This document shows positions 35,360 through 43,471 of a DNA stretch of 56,721 nt, one piece after another (within the stretch, counting starts at the first letter, position 1; each line of letters starts with the position of its first letter). The position numbers and the translations under genes were made by a program. The notes under the pieces are model-generated. The model saw only the letters and a program-made list of their open reading frames with translations. It was not told the origin of the DNA and ran no database searches. The DNA is taken from the NCBI GenBank assembly GCA_964431495.1, contig CAYSJU010000012.1, forward strand, positions 1 through 56,721. The letters run 5' to 3'. Origin of the DNA: CAYSJU01 sp964431495. Its GTDB lineage: Bacteria > Omnitrophota > Gorgyraeia > Tantalellales > Tantalellaceae.

Positions 35360-36436
35360 TTAAAAGAAAATTGGTTTCAGGTCTTCACGATTATCAAAAA
35401 CCCATCTATAAGTATCTTCCACGACGCGCGACACGGTGTGTCTGGGCTTCCAGCTAAACGCGTCTTCGACCTTTGAATGATCGGTTATATATATTCTGAT
35501 GTCCCCTTTTCGGTCCTCCATGACCTTTTCGATCCCGATCCTGTTCCCGGAGATATCCCGACACATGTCCGTTAACTCTAACAGCGAAACGGAATTCGCG
35601 GCCCCGCCACCGACATTATAGACCTCTCCGTTGACCCTGTTAATATCGCAGAGCTGCCTGTCTATCAGGTCGACCAGATCGTCTATATGCAGCACATCCC
35701 GCACCTGTTTCCCTGTACCATTAAAACCGATATAGTTAAGCTCTTTTTTGAAAAAGTGAGAAAGGACCCACAAAGACGCGAAACCCTGGTCAACTTTGCC
35801 CATCTGCCAGGGGCCGGCTATGACCCCGCACCGGTCGATGACCCCTCTTACCCCGTAGGCGTGTATATATTCCTGGAGTAAAAGTTCAGCGGCCAGCTTG
35901 GTCGAACCGTATAATGAACGGACTCCCTCTTTAGGAAAATCCTCGGTAATCCCCTTTTCTGATATCCCTGGCAGCTTCTGTTCCGGGGCGAGCGAGAACC
36001 TGCTATCCCCTTCTTCAAACGATATCCGGTTTATCTTATCGATAGGGTAAATGCGGCTCGTGGAAAGGAAGATAAAACTCGCGCCGCTTTGCCTTGCCAG
36101 TTCCAGACAATTGACCGCGCCAAGCAGGTTCGTATCAATAACATACCTCGGAGACTCGTTATATCCTGCCAGAACAGAGGGTTCCGCGGAACACTCTATG
36201 ATCGCATCCACTTTTCCGACCGCGGACATGTCCTCCTGATTGCGGACGTCTCCGTGCGCAAACCTTATCCCGCGGTCCGTCAGCCTTTTTATGTTCAGTT
36301 CTGAACCGCGCCTTTTCAGGTTATCAAGGGCCGTTATTTGAACGGACCCGTATTTTTCCTTAAGGCCCAGAGCGAGATTAGCTCCAACGAACCCCGCGCC
36401 ACCTGTTATCAAAATTTTATCGGCAATATTCTTCAT
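35360..36436 (-). CDS. CDP-tyvelose 2-epimerase-like SDR
   Basis: SDR of 358 aa with ITGGAGFVGANLA, LDNLKRRGSELN and ECSAEPSVLAGY, then YVIDTNLLGAVNCLELAR, STSRIYP, YGSTKLAAE and DRCGVIAGPWQMG. These are hallmarks of the CDP-paratose/tyvelose epimerase (RfbE-type) group, which epimerises at C2 with bound NAD. No genes for CDP-glucose synthesis, dehydration or 3-deoxygenation are in the window, and it lies inside the rml set (4-bp ATGA overlap with rmlC). The natural substrate is therefore probably another nucleotide sugar, perhaps a dTDP- or UDP-linked one. Confidence 0.8.
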   Translation of the reverse strand: MKNIADKILITGGAGFVGANLALGLKEKYGSVQITALDNLKRRGSELNIKRLTDRGIRFAHGDVRNQEDMSAVGKVDAIIECSAEPSVLAGYNESPRYVIDTNLLGAVNCLELARQSGASFIFLSTSRIYPIDKINRISFEEGDSRFSLAPEQKLPGISEKGITEDFPKEGVRSLYGSTKLAAELLLQEYIHAYGVRGVIDRCGVIAGPWQMGKVDQGFASLWVLSHFFKKELNYIGFNGTGKQVRDVLHIDDLVDLIDRQLCDINRVNGEVYNVGGGAANSVSLLELTDMCRDISGNRIGIEKVMEDRKGDIRIYITDHSKVEDAFSWKPRHTVSRVVEDTYRWVFDNREDLKPIFF

Positions 36437-36900
36437 TTTTTTTCGGACAGTTGATCTTTTTTCCAGTCAAACGGTATATCGTTATCGTATGCGTCAACGC
36501 GGTATTCATCCGGAGCCTCGTGGTTATATGGCTCGGTGACCGTGTTGACCACCACCGCCTCTTCGTCCCCCACGCATTTAAATCCATGGTAAACCCCGGG
36601 AGGTATCTGAACGAGCAGCGGGTCTTCCAGAGAGAGAACATATTCTTCCACGTTGCCGAGTGTCGGGGAATCTTCGCGCGCGTCATACAACCCGAGCCTC
36701 ATTTTTCCTTTAACGCACGTGAAACTATCCGTCTGTATCTTATGATAATGCCAGGCTTTTACCACAGCGGGATAAGCCGTGGTCATATACACCTGGCCGA
36801 ATTTCCGGAATATCTCATCGTCACAGCGTAATATCTCCATGAGCCGGCCCCGGTCGTCCGGAATAACTTTCAACTTCTTGACCTTAACTCCTTTCATCAT
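36433..36900 (-). CDS. rmlC: dTDP-4-dehydrorhamnose 3,5-epimerase-like cupin
   Basis: Cupin of 155 aa in the RmlC family with DDRGRLMEILR at the start, KAWHYHKIQTDSF carrying the catalytic-type histidine, IPPGVYHGFKCVG and TEPYNHEAPDEYR. It is shorter than proteobacterial RmlC (about 180 aa). That matches a group often annotated as dTDP-4-dehydrorhamnose 3,5-epimerase family or related ketoisomerases. Because rmlA, rmlB and rmlD are adjacent, the RmlC role is the best reading. It starts as ATGATG in overlap with the ugd stop. Confidence 0.82.
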   Translation of the reverse strand: MMKGVKVKKLKVIPDDRGRLMEILRCDDEIFRKFGQVYMTTAYPAVVKAWHYHKIQTDSFTCVKGKMRLGLYDAREDSPTLGNVEEYVLSLEDPLLVQIPPGVYHGFKCVGDEEAVVVNTVTEPYNHEAPDEYRVDAYDNDIPFDWKKDQLSEKK

Positions 36901-38234
36901 CTCGCACCTCTTTCCCCAGCATTTTTCACTTTTCGTTGTCCGCTTCTACCCATCCCCTCATACCTGAACCCCATCTTCTGGAGCTTCTCCGGATCGTAGA
37001 TGTTCCTGCCATCCAGGATAACGGGCTGTTTCATAGCCCCCTTTACGCGCTGCCAGTCTATCTCCTTGAATTCGTTCCATTCGGTCATGAGGATAATACA
37101 GTCACTGTCTTCCGCTGTCTCGTATACATCACGGCAATAGACGACCTTATCCCCCAGCTCGCTCCTTGCCTTCTCCATTGCCACTGGATCGAAAACCTTG
37201 ATCGCGGCCCCTTCCTCCAGAAGGCGCCTGATAATACCAATGGCCGGAGCTGAGCGTATATCATCGGTATTGGGCTTGAACGATAATCCCCATACGCCTA
37301 TGACCTTGTCGGGCAGGTTCCACAGCAGATTCGTTATCTTTTTGATAACGATATCCTTCTGCGTTTCATTTATGTGTTCTACTTCCTTCAACAGGTTAAA
37401 CGGATATCCAAGTTCCTTTGAAATATGGATAAATGCCTTGAGATCCTTGGGAAAACAGGAGCCCCCGAAACCGATGCCCGCTTTTAAAAAATGCATGTTA
37501 ATGCGGGAATCCAGGCCGATCCCTTCGGCCACGGCGTTTATATCCGCTCCCACCTTCTCGCATATATTGCTCAGCGCGTTAATAAAAGATATCTTTGTGG
37601 CCAGGAAGGAATTCGACGCGTGCTTGATGATCTCCGCGCCATTTATGTTCGTCACGATGATCCTGGTGTCAAGCGGTTCATACAGTTCGCGCAGGAGTTC
37701 CTCGGCTCTTTTCGACTCCACGCCGATCACCACCCTGTCAGGATCCATGAAATCATCTATTGCCGAACCCTCCCGCAGAAATTCGGGATTGGAGGCTACG
37801 TCAAAATCACTGCCATTCTTCTTGAAGGTGGCGATCGTCCTTTTAACCCACTCACCGGTCTCCACCGGAACCGTGCTCTTCTCAATAATAAGCTTATATG
37901 AATCAATGCTCCCGGCTATGGTCTTCGAGACCTTCTCTATGGCCGTAAGGTCGGCATTGCCGTCCGCCTTTGACGGCGTGCCGACACAAATAAACACCAC
38001 TTCAGAAGGCCTTACCGCTTTCTCTATTTCCGCGGTGAAACTCAAACGCCCCTCTTCGTGGTTCTTCCTGACCAGTTCCTTCAGACCCGGTTCATATATG
38101 GGGACTTCTCCCTTGTTCAATGTCGCGATCTTGTTCTCATCGTTATCCGCGCATATAACGTTGTTTCCCAGCTCGGCGAAACAGGTTCCCGTGACCAGCC
38201 CCACATATCCGCTGCCAATGACCGCTATCTTCAC
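36897..38234 (-). CDS. ugd: UDP-glucose 6-dehydrogenase
   Basis: Protein of 445 aa with IGSGYVGLVTGTCFAELG, CVGTPSKADGNADL, EKSTVPVETGEW, SNPEFLREGSAI, and the catalytic cysteine in GFGGSCFPKDLKAF, the full bacterial Ugd signature. It oxidises UDP-glucose to UDP-glucuronate. Translation starts at GTG 38234 with an AAGGAG Shine-Dalgarno six bases upstream. It is the first gene after a strong promoter and heads the long sugar run. The UDP-xylose synthase further down uses its product. Confidence 0.95.
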   Translation of the reverse strand: MKIAVIGSGYVGLVTGTCFAELGNNVICADNDENKIATLNKGEVPIYEPGLKELVRKNHEEGRLSFTAEIEKAVRPSEVVFICVGTPSKADGNADLTAIEKVSKTIAGSIDSYKLIIEKSTVPVETGEWVKRTIATFKKNGSDFDVASNPEFLREGSAIDDFMDPDRVVIGVESKRAEELLRELYEPLDTRIIVTNINGAEIIKHASNSFLATKISFINALSNICEKVGADINAVAEGIGLDSRINMHFLKAGIGFGGSCFPKDLKAFIHISKELGYPFNLLKEVEHINETQKDIVIKKITNLLWNLPDKVIGVWGLSFKPNTDDIRSAPAIGIIRRLLEEGAAIKVFDPVAMEKARSELGDKVVYCRDVYETAEDSDCIILMTEWNEFKEIDWQRVKGAMKQPVILDGRNIYDPEKLQKMGFRYEGMGRSGQRKVKNAGERGAR

Positions 38235-38287
38235 GACAGGCTCCTTATAGTTTAGAGTATATGTTATTATAATTCCTACGAGGGGTG

Positions 38288-38316
38288 ATTATAGCATATT
38301 ACGGCCCCGCGCGCAA
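38288..38316 (-). promoter_or_regulatory. Extended -10 sigma-70-like promoter upstream of ugd
   Basis: Minus-strand reading: -35-like TTGCGC (38311-38316), a 17-bp spacer, then TGC directly before -10 TATAAT (38288-38293). The TGn element makes it an extended -10 promoter that tolerates a weak -35. It lies in the 93-bp gap between the lptD stop and the ugd start and is the only clear promoter I see for the sugar genes down to about 2 kb. Confidence 0.6.
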
Positions 38317-38327
38317 TCAGCACTTTT

Positions 38328-40538
38328 CTACTGATTGAAAGAGCCGGGTGGACGTCTCGAAAAGGAGCGGCTGAGCCCGATAGGAAGATCGGGGAAGGCC
38401 TTTATCTTGAAAGCCAGCCAGACTTCGTAGTTATCACTGAAAAAGTTACTTCCTTCGACATCATAAGTAAATTCGACCTCCCAGCAGTGGAGATCACGGG
38501 TAACGGAAAACTGCTGTTCTTCTATGGATCCCCCCTGCAGATTAAATCTCTCATACCACCCGAAACGCCACTTCGGGCTGAAAATAAAATCCATGTCAAA
38601 GGTAAGCTGGTTCCTCGGATCAATTTCCTTCCTTTCGTATCTGTATCCAAAAGCCATTTTAAAATTATCCCACGGGTGCAGTGAGAACTCCGTGCTTCCT
38701 GTCCTGACTCTCGGATACTTGGGATTGACCAACATTTTTGAATCGATATACAGCCACTGATACGGGGCCACCTCCAGGTCAAAGTATATATCACTGAACT
38801 TGCCGTCTTTTTTGAACTCGAATTTGTCCTTTTTCATGCGGAAAAGGAAATCCGTGCTCATAATGAACCTTACCAGGTCCACGGTCTTTAATTCATCGCC
38901 AATATGCCTTTTTGTCTGCAGTTTGTTCTCGAGATAAAGATAGACCTGGTTCTTTTTCTCAAGAGAATCGATCTCATCCATCTGATAAAGATTGTCCTTG
39001 TCAACTGTAGGCTGGTGCATGTGCACGTATTCGGCCTTCGGGACTATAATATGCCTGAGATCGTTGATATCGAGTCCAAGGGCGTTGGTTTTTATATCGT
39101 ATATGCGGTAAAACTGGGAAAACGCGTCAACACCGAACTCCAGCGCTTCTCTTGATATGAAATCCTTCTCCCATTTGTTCCTTGTATACAGCGTTTCGCG
39201 GAACGCGAAAAAAGGCGTGAGGTTCAGAAAGCCCAGCTTGCTGACATATGAAAGTCTGTTGAAAAAATCGGCCCGCTCAACTTTTTCATTCTCAATTTGA
39301 TCAAACGCGAATTTCTTATCGAACGCCGTACAGGACATCTCGCTGTTATAATATAAATAAGTTTTCCATAATCGCTGAGAAGGGATCTCCAGTTTCAGCT
39401 CCGGAAGCTTCTGGGTCACGGTGTAAAAATCATTGAAACGCTTCTTCAGGCCGATACTTAACGTGTAATTGGGCTTGGCAGTTATTATGGAAGCATAATT
39501 CTGTGGGATGAAGTTGTTCTCTTCATATTCGTTATAGAAATAATCCTTCAGCATATATTCATCGCTCACCTTATTGAACTCGAGCATTCCCACTGTCCCG
39601 GGTTCAAAATCGATCCTGTGTGTCCATTGAAATCTTTTCCGCAACTTGGCATTGGTATCAGTATCTCCATAGTCGAACGGGGAGGGATCATACGTCCCTC
39701 CCATGTTCTGCTGGACAAAATACATGCGGAACGTCCCCTCTCCGAGTCCCGGGAACCCCATATCGTCCATGTCGTAATAGAGGTTGCCTCCTTCCGCGAA
39801 ACCCTTTTTTGTCCGGTAATCGCCCAGGATGTCCACTTTTGTGTTCCCCCTGATGTAGAACCTCCACGCTGATAGGAGAAAATACCCCCAGTCGCTACTC
39901 CTCCCCGGTATGAACTGGACCTTAGCGCGGCTCTGGATTATGGGATGATAATAGTACGGGACCCACAGCACCGGGACCTTGCCGATGTAAAAAATGACGT
40001 TCTTTGCTATGACCTTATCGTCGGGAAACACCTGTATTTCGTCGCCGTGTACCCGGTAATGCGGGGAGTCGAGGTCACAAGTCGAGATAAAACCCTTTCT
40101 GAGTATATACTCATTTTTTGCGACCTTCTTTGTCTCTTTCGCCTGTCCGAACCAGGGAAAGGCCTTGACCTCAGCGCCTATGATCTCGCCTTTCTTGTTC
40201 AGAAAATCGTACAAGATATAGCTTCCCGTAAGGTCCCCTTCCGGGTGTTTGATATGGACATTGCCGCGGCAGAGGGCCTGCTGGGTTTTCGTGTTCACTT
40301 CTATCCTGTCGCAGGAAAGGGTGACATCGCCGTAATTTATCGAAACATTGCCTTCAGCGACGATCTTATTTTCCTTTTCAAAGAACTCTACCTTGTCGCC
40401 GTCAACTATGATCGGCTGCCCCTTTTTCATCTTTAATAACTCTTCATCCTGAGCATTCGTCTGTAACCCTGAGAAACTCACGATCAGCGTCGATAACAGT
40501 ATCAGTTTTGCCCAAAAATATATTTTTTTGTTATTCAT
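38328..40538 (-). CDS. lptD: LptD-type outer-membrane LPS-assembly protein
   Basis: Protein of 736 aa from ATG 40538, where a GAGGGA Shine-Dalgarno precedes a clear signal peptide (MNNKKIYFWAKLILLSTLIV, cleavage near TNAQ-D). Residues about 40-160 form an OstA/LptA-like beta-jellyroll (VDGDKVEFFEKENKIVAEGNV, VTLSCDRIEVN). The rest is a beta-barrel with alternating aromatic strands and RARVQF/GxF-type turns, ending at about the last strand WLAFKIKAF. LptD inserts LPS into the outer leaflet. Its presence indicates a diderm cell with LPS-like lipids. Its promoter region is hairpin-rich. It lies just upstream of the sugar-nucleotide run. Confidence 0.87.
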   Translation of the reverse strand: MNNKKIYFWAKLILLSTLIVSFSGLQTNAQDEELLKMKKGQPIIVDGDKVEFFEKENKIVAEGNVSINYGDVTLSCDRIEVNTKTQQALCRGNVHIKHPEGDLTGSYILYDFLNKKGEIIGAEVKAFPWFGQAKETKKVAKNEYILRKGFISTCDLDSPHYRVHGDEIQVFPDDKVIAKNVIFYIGKVPVLWVPYYYHPIIQSRAKVQFIPGRSSDWGYFLLSAWRFYIRGNTKVDILGDYRTKKGFAEGGNLYYDMDDMGFPGLGEGTFRMYFVQQNMGGTYDPSPFDYGDTDTNAKLRKRFQWTHRIDFEPGTVGMLEFNKVSDEYMLKDYFYNEYEENNFIPQNYASIITAKPNYTLSIGLKKRFNDFYTVTQKLPELKLEIPSQRLWKTYLYYNSEMSCTAFDKKFAFDQIENEKVERADFFNRLSYVSKLGFLNLTPFFAFRETLYTRNKWEKDFISREALEFGVDAFSQFYRIYDIKTNALGLDINDLRHIIVPKAEYVHMHQPTVDKDNLYQMDEIDSLEKKNQVYLYLENKLQTKRHIGDELKTVDLVRFIMSTDFLFRMKKDKFEFKKDGKFSDIYFDLEVAPYQWLYIDSKMLVNPKYPRVRTGSTEFSLHPWDNFKMAFGYRYERKEIDPRNQLTFDMDFIFSPKWRFGWYERFNLQGGSIEEQQFSVTRDLHCWEVEFTYDVEGSNFFSDNYEVWLAFKIKAFPDLPIGLSRSFSRRPPGSFNQ

Positions 40539-40553
40539 AGATCCCTCGGTCTC

Positions 40554-40590
40554 GCCCGGAGGGCTCGCCACTTCCTCGGACGTTTCGTCC
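40554..40590 (-). repeat. Two small hairpins in the lptD leader
   Basis: The 116-bp gap before lptD (40539-40654) contains GCCC-GGA-GGGC (40554-40564) and GGACG-TTT-CGTCC (40578-40590). They are embedded in repeated CCTCGG words. They begin 16 bp upstream of the start codon, so they may affect translation or mark a dispersed repeat. No convincing promoter hexamers were seen in this gap. Confidence 0.5.
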
Positions 40591-40654
40591 TCGGTCGGCA
40601 TTACATGACGGAAAGACTCCTGGTCTATGCACTATACCCCTTCTGTCCTCTATC

Positions 40655-42043
40655 CTACGCCGTACAGACCCTGTTCCGGCCCTTGTGTTTCGCCTTATAA
40701 AGCGCGGTATCCGCCGCTTCTATCAGTGAAGTGACGTCTTTACCGTTTTCCGGGTATGTCGCGATACCTATACTTATCGTCGTATTTATCTTTTCCTCGA
40801 ACGTTTTTACCTCCGCTGATTCCACTGATTTGCGCAGACGTTCCGCGACTATAACGGCGAGTTTTTTCGTTGTCTCCGGTAATATAACGCAAAATTCCTC
40901 ACCGCCGTATCTCGCGACCATATCCACTTCCCTCACGGAGAACTTCAGCCTTTCGGCCACTTCTCTGAGAACGGCGTCCCCGGCCAGGTGCCCGTATTCG
41001 TCATTGCATCTCTTGAAATGGTCAATGTCTATCATGCCGATCGAAAAAGTCAGCTCAAGCCTCCTGGCCCTGTCAACCTCCTCCATGAGCCGGTCTATCA
41101 AATAACGCCTCAGGTAAACTCCGGTAAGACCGTCGATAATGGAAAGCTTCTCGACCTGTTCATATAACTCCACTTTCCTGAGTTCCAGCGCGATCTGCGG
41201 AATGATGATGTTGATCTTGTTGTAACCCATTTTAGTCGCGCCTTCTATGGCCAGTATGGCGGATATCTTTTTCACGAACAGGGGAAAAGCGAGAAAAGTA
41301 TCGGCCCTCACTCCGATAGAGTCAAAAACATCTACAGCGTTCTTCCGGTCCAGGTAAAAAGACTTAAAATCCTTTTCCCCCATGTATCCCACCAGGGCCT
41401 TGTAATCTATCGGCCCTTTTCTTTCTCTTTTGCCGTGATCCATCCGGTCACCCAGCACGCTTTTCGATACCCCCTGGGAAAACTTGCCGTCATTAAAGAC
41501 CAGGAGATGGGCTGTTCCAAACTGGAAATTGTTCTCGAGGAAATCGAATAACGCGTCGAAAAGGTCATCAAATCTCAGAACGGACTCCAGCTGTTTGGTT
41601 ATCTTGTATAAACGCGAAATACGCGACAGCTCTTTTTCGACGGTCCTGCCTTTCCGCTCACCGTTTTCCAGTTCCCTCACTACGCGGTTATATTTATCCT
41701 CTTCTCCGGCGACATCGGCCCTGTTAAACCGCTCAAATGTCCTGCTCAGCATCATGCACATATAGCTTATACCACTGCTTGCCACGAGAAGTGACATGAG
41801 AACCGCTACGTCCACCGCGTTCAAGATGCCTATCACCGAGTAAAAAACGAAAAACAGAAAATTCCCCGCAAGCAGAAAAGCCATCATACGCAGGGTCAGC
41901 ACATAAGGGGCGACGATACAGATCAATGGGATGACAAAAAGCATTAAATACTCATCCCCGTGTGGAAAGAGGTAAAACGCCCAGCTTAAAAGCAGAAAAA
42001 TAACGTTAATAGCGAATATCGAAATGACTTTTATTTTGAACAT
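40655..42043 (-). CDS. Membrane-bound diguanylate cyclase with intact I-site
   Basis: Protein of 462 aa. Residues 1-100 carry about four to five hydrophobic segments. A coiled-coil-like charged stretch follows (about 105-145), then a GAF-like domain (about 150-290), then a GGDEF domain from about 300. Active-site motif RYGGEEF; metal-binding aspartates in MIDIDHFKRCND. The allosteric inhibitory site RxxD (REVD) lies exactly five residues before GGEEF, so product inhibition by c-di-GMP is expected. It overlaps the preceding, similarly built cyclase by 13 bp. Confidence 0.9.
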   Translation of the reverse strand: MFKIKVISIFAINVIFLLLSWAFYLFPHGDEYLMLFVIPLICIVAPYVLTLRMMAFLLAGNFLFFVFYSVIGILNAVDVAVLMSLLVASSGISYMCMMLSRTFERFNRADVAGEEDKYNRVVRELENGERKGRTVEKELSRISRLYKITKQLESVLRFDDLFDALFDFLENNFQFGTAHLLVFNDGKFSQGVSKSVLGDRMDHGKRERKGPIDYKALVGYMGEKDFKSFYLDRKNAVDVFDSIGVRADTFLAFPLFVKKISAILAIEGATKMGYNKINIIIPQIALELRKVELYEQVEKLSIIDGLTGVYLRRYLIDRLMEEVDRARRLELTFSIGMIDIDHFKRCNDEYGHLAGDAVLREVAERLKFSVREVDMVARYGGEEFCVILPETTKKLAVIVAERLRKSVESAEVKTFEEKINTTISIGIATYPENGKDVTSLIEAADTALYKAKHKGRNRVCTA

Positions 42044-43464
42044 ACCCTGTTCTTCCCTTTAGCCTTAGCTTCGTACAGGCACCTGTCCGCTTCCCAGACA
42101 ATATCTTCCCTGAGTTCAGCGTCCCTGGGGAACATCGCGATGCCTATTGAAACAGTGACGGATCTTTTTCTTCTGCGGATGCTGACATAACTGTCCTGGA
42201 TCTCGTCCTTGATCTCCCCGGCAAGCTTGACGGCTCTCTTCTTGTCGCAGTTAAGCGCCAGAAACGCGAATTCTTCGCCGCCGTAGCGGCAGACAATATC
42301 ACCGGCCGAAGCCTTACTTTCTACCACGCGGCTTACGTTCTTCAGGACAAGATCCCCGGCTATATGACCGTATTTATCGTTGAATTTCTTGAAATCATCG
42401 ATGTCAAGCATGAACAAAGCGAAGGGAATTTCGCTTCTCGTTCCTCTTTTTACTTCCTCTTCCAGGCGTTGCATAAAATACCGGTAAATATAGAGGCCGG
42501 TCAGGCTGTCCTTGATCGCTAGCTCTTCGGTCTTCCGGTATAATTTAGCGTTTTCCAGGGATATGGCCGCCAGTTCGCCTATAATATCGAGTATCCGTAG
42601 TTCATGCTGCCCGAAGGCCCCTTCCCGGCTGGAATCCACCCGCAGAATACCGAGGATGTTACCCTCGCTTATCAGCGGTTTGCTTATCAGAGAAACAAAG
42701 TCATCTTTCTTTTCTTCTCCGCCGATCGAGAACCTGAAATCCTTTCTCGCGTCTTTAACGAGCAGGGTCTGCATGTTCTTCATGACCCATCTTTCGAATA
42801 TTCCGCCCTTTTCCATCACGGGAGACATTCTGGGAGCAGCTTTCAATACATTGGAAAGGAACAGCCCTTCCTTCTTTGTACCCACCAGATAGAACAGCAC
42901 CCTGGTGTCATCCCTGAATTTATCAAAAGTCTTCTCGATCACTACTCTTATGACTTCTTCAGCGGAAAAGGTCAGGCTCAGATCGTCCGAGATGTTCTTC
43001 AGTTTAAGAAGGCTGTCTATTTTTCCTTCCATGGCCGAGATCTCGGCAACCCTGTTCTTGAAATGGTTCTGGATGAGATTCGTGTCCTCGTGGACCTTTT
43101 CCATAGTCACCGTGTGGTCCTGGTTGATCTTATTGATCTTTCTGTGGATATAGTGGCCGAGAAAGCTGTTCAGGAAGAACGCCATTATCAGCACGCTGTA
43201 ATAATAAGGGTTCAGGTCGGTCAGGGGTTTGTATATGAACATCATGGCCAGCAGAAAACACGTCAGCCCGCCGAACACTCCCACTGAGATCCAGAAAAGC
43301 ATGACCACGAGGGACATCATTATCAAAAGGCTTATGACGATCAGCTCCAGATGCTGGATCTGGCCTTTTAACGTAGGGACGATGGAAATGAGACTGTACA
43401 ATAGCCCTATGAAAAGGACGGCGGAAACGAGTATGAGAAGGTTCCTTTTAGCGAAAGGAGTCAT
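42031..43464 (-). CDS. Membrane-bound GAF-GGDEF diguanylate cyclase lacking the I-site arginine
   Basis: Protein of 477 aa. The N-terminus has about four to five membrane segments (residues 7-110), then a linker coiled coil, a GAF domain at about 165-310 (GILRVDSSREGAFGQHELRIL near its end), and a GGDEF domain to the end. RYGGEEF and LDIDDFKKFND are intact, so it should be catalytic. The I-site position reads SAGD instead of RxxD, so feedback inhibition is probably lost. It starts 7 bp after the ABC ATPase and ends 13 bp inside the next cyclase; the pair look like diverged duplicates. Confidence 0.9.
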   Translation of the reverse strand: MTPFAKRNLLILVSAVLFIGLLYSLISIVPTLKGQIQHLELIVISLLIMMSLVVMLFWISVGVFGGLTCFLLAMMFIYKPLTDLNPYYYSVLIMAFFLNSFLGHYIHRKINKINQDHTVTMEKVHEDTNLIQNHFKNRVAEISAMEGKIDSLLKLKNISDDLSLTFSAEEVIRVVIEKTFDKFRDDTRVLFYLVGTKKEGLFLSNVLKAAPRMSPVMEKGGIFERWVMKNMQTLLVKDARKDFRFSIGGEEKKDDFVSLISKPLISEGNILGILRVDSSREGAFGQHELRILDIIGELAAISLENAKLYRKTEELAIKDSLTGLYIYRYFMQRLEEEVKRGTRSEIPFALFMLDIDDFKKFNDKYGHIAGDLVLKNVSRVVESKASAGDIVCRYGGEEFAFLALNCDKKRAVKLAGEIKDEIQDSYVSIRRRKRSVTVSIGIAMFPRDAELREDIVWEADRCLYEAKAKGKNRVCSK

Positions 43465-43471
43465 GAATTAT

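Noticed and set aside
37198..38250. 350-codon open frame on the plus strand
   Set aside because: It is antisense to ugd, has no recognisable domain, is rich in Ser/Phe/Pro as expected for a codon shadow, and ugd shows every family motif.
40539..40601. Upstream in-frame start for lptD
   Set aside because: The extra 21 residues are acidic and would bury the signal peptide; ATG 40538 has a Shine-Dalgarno.
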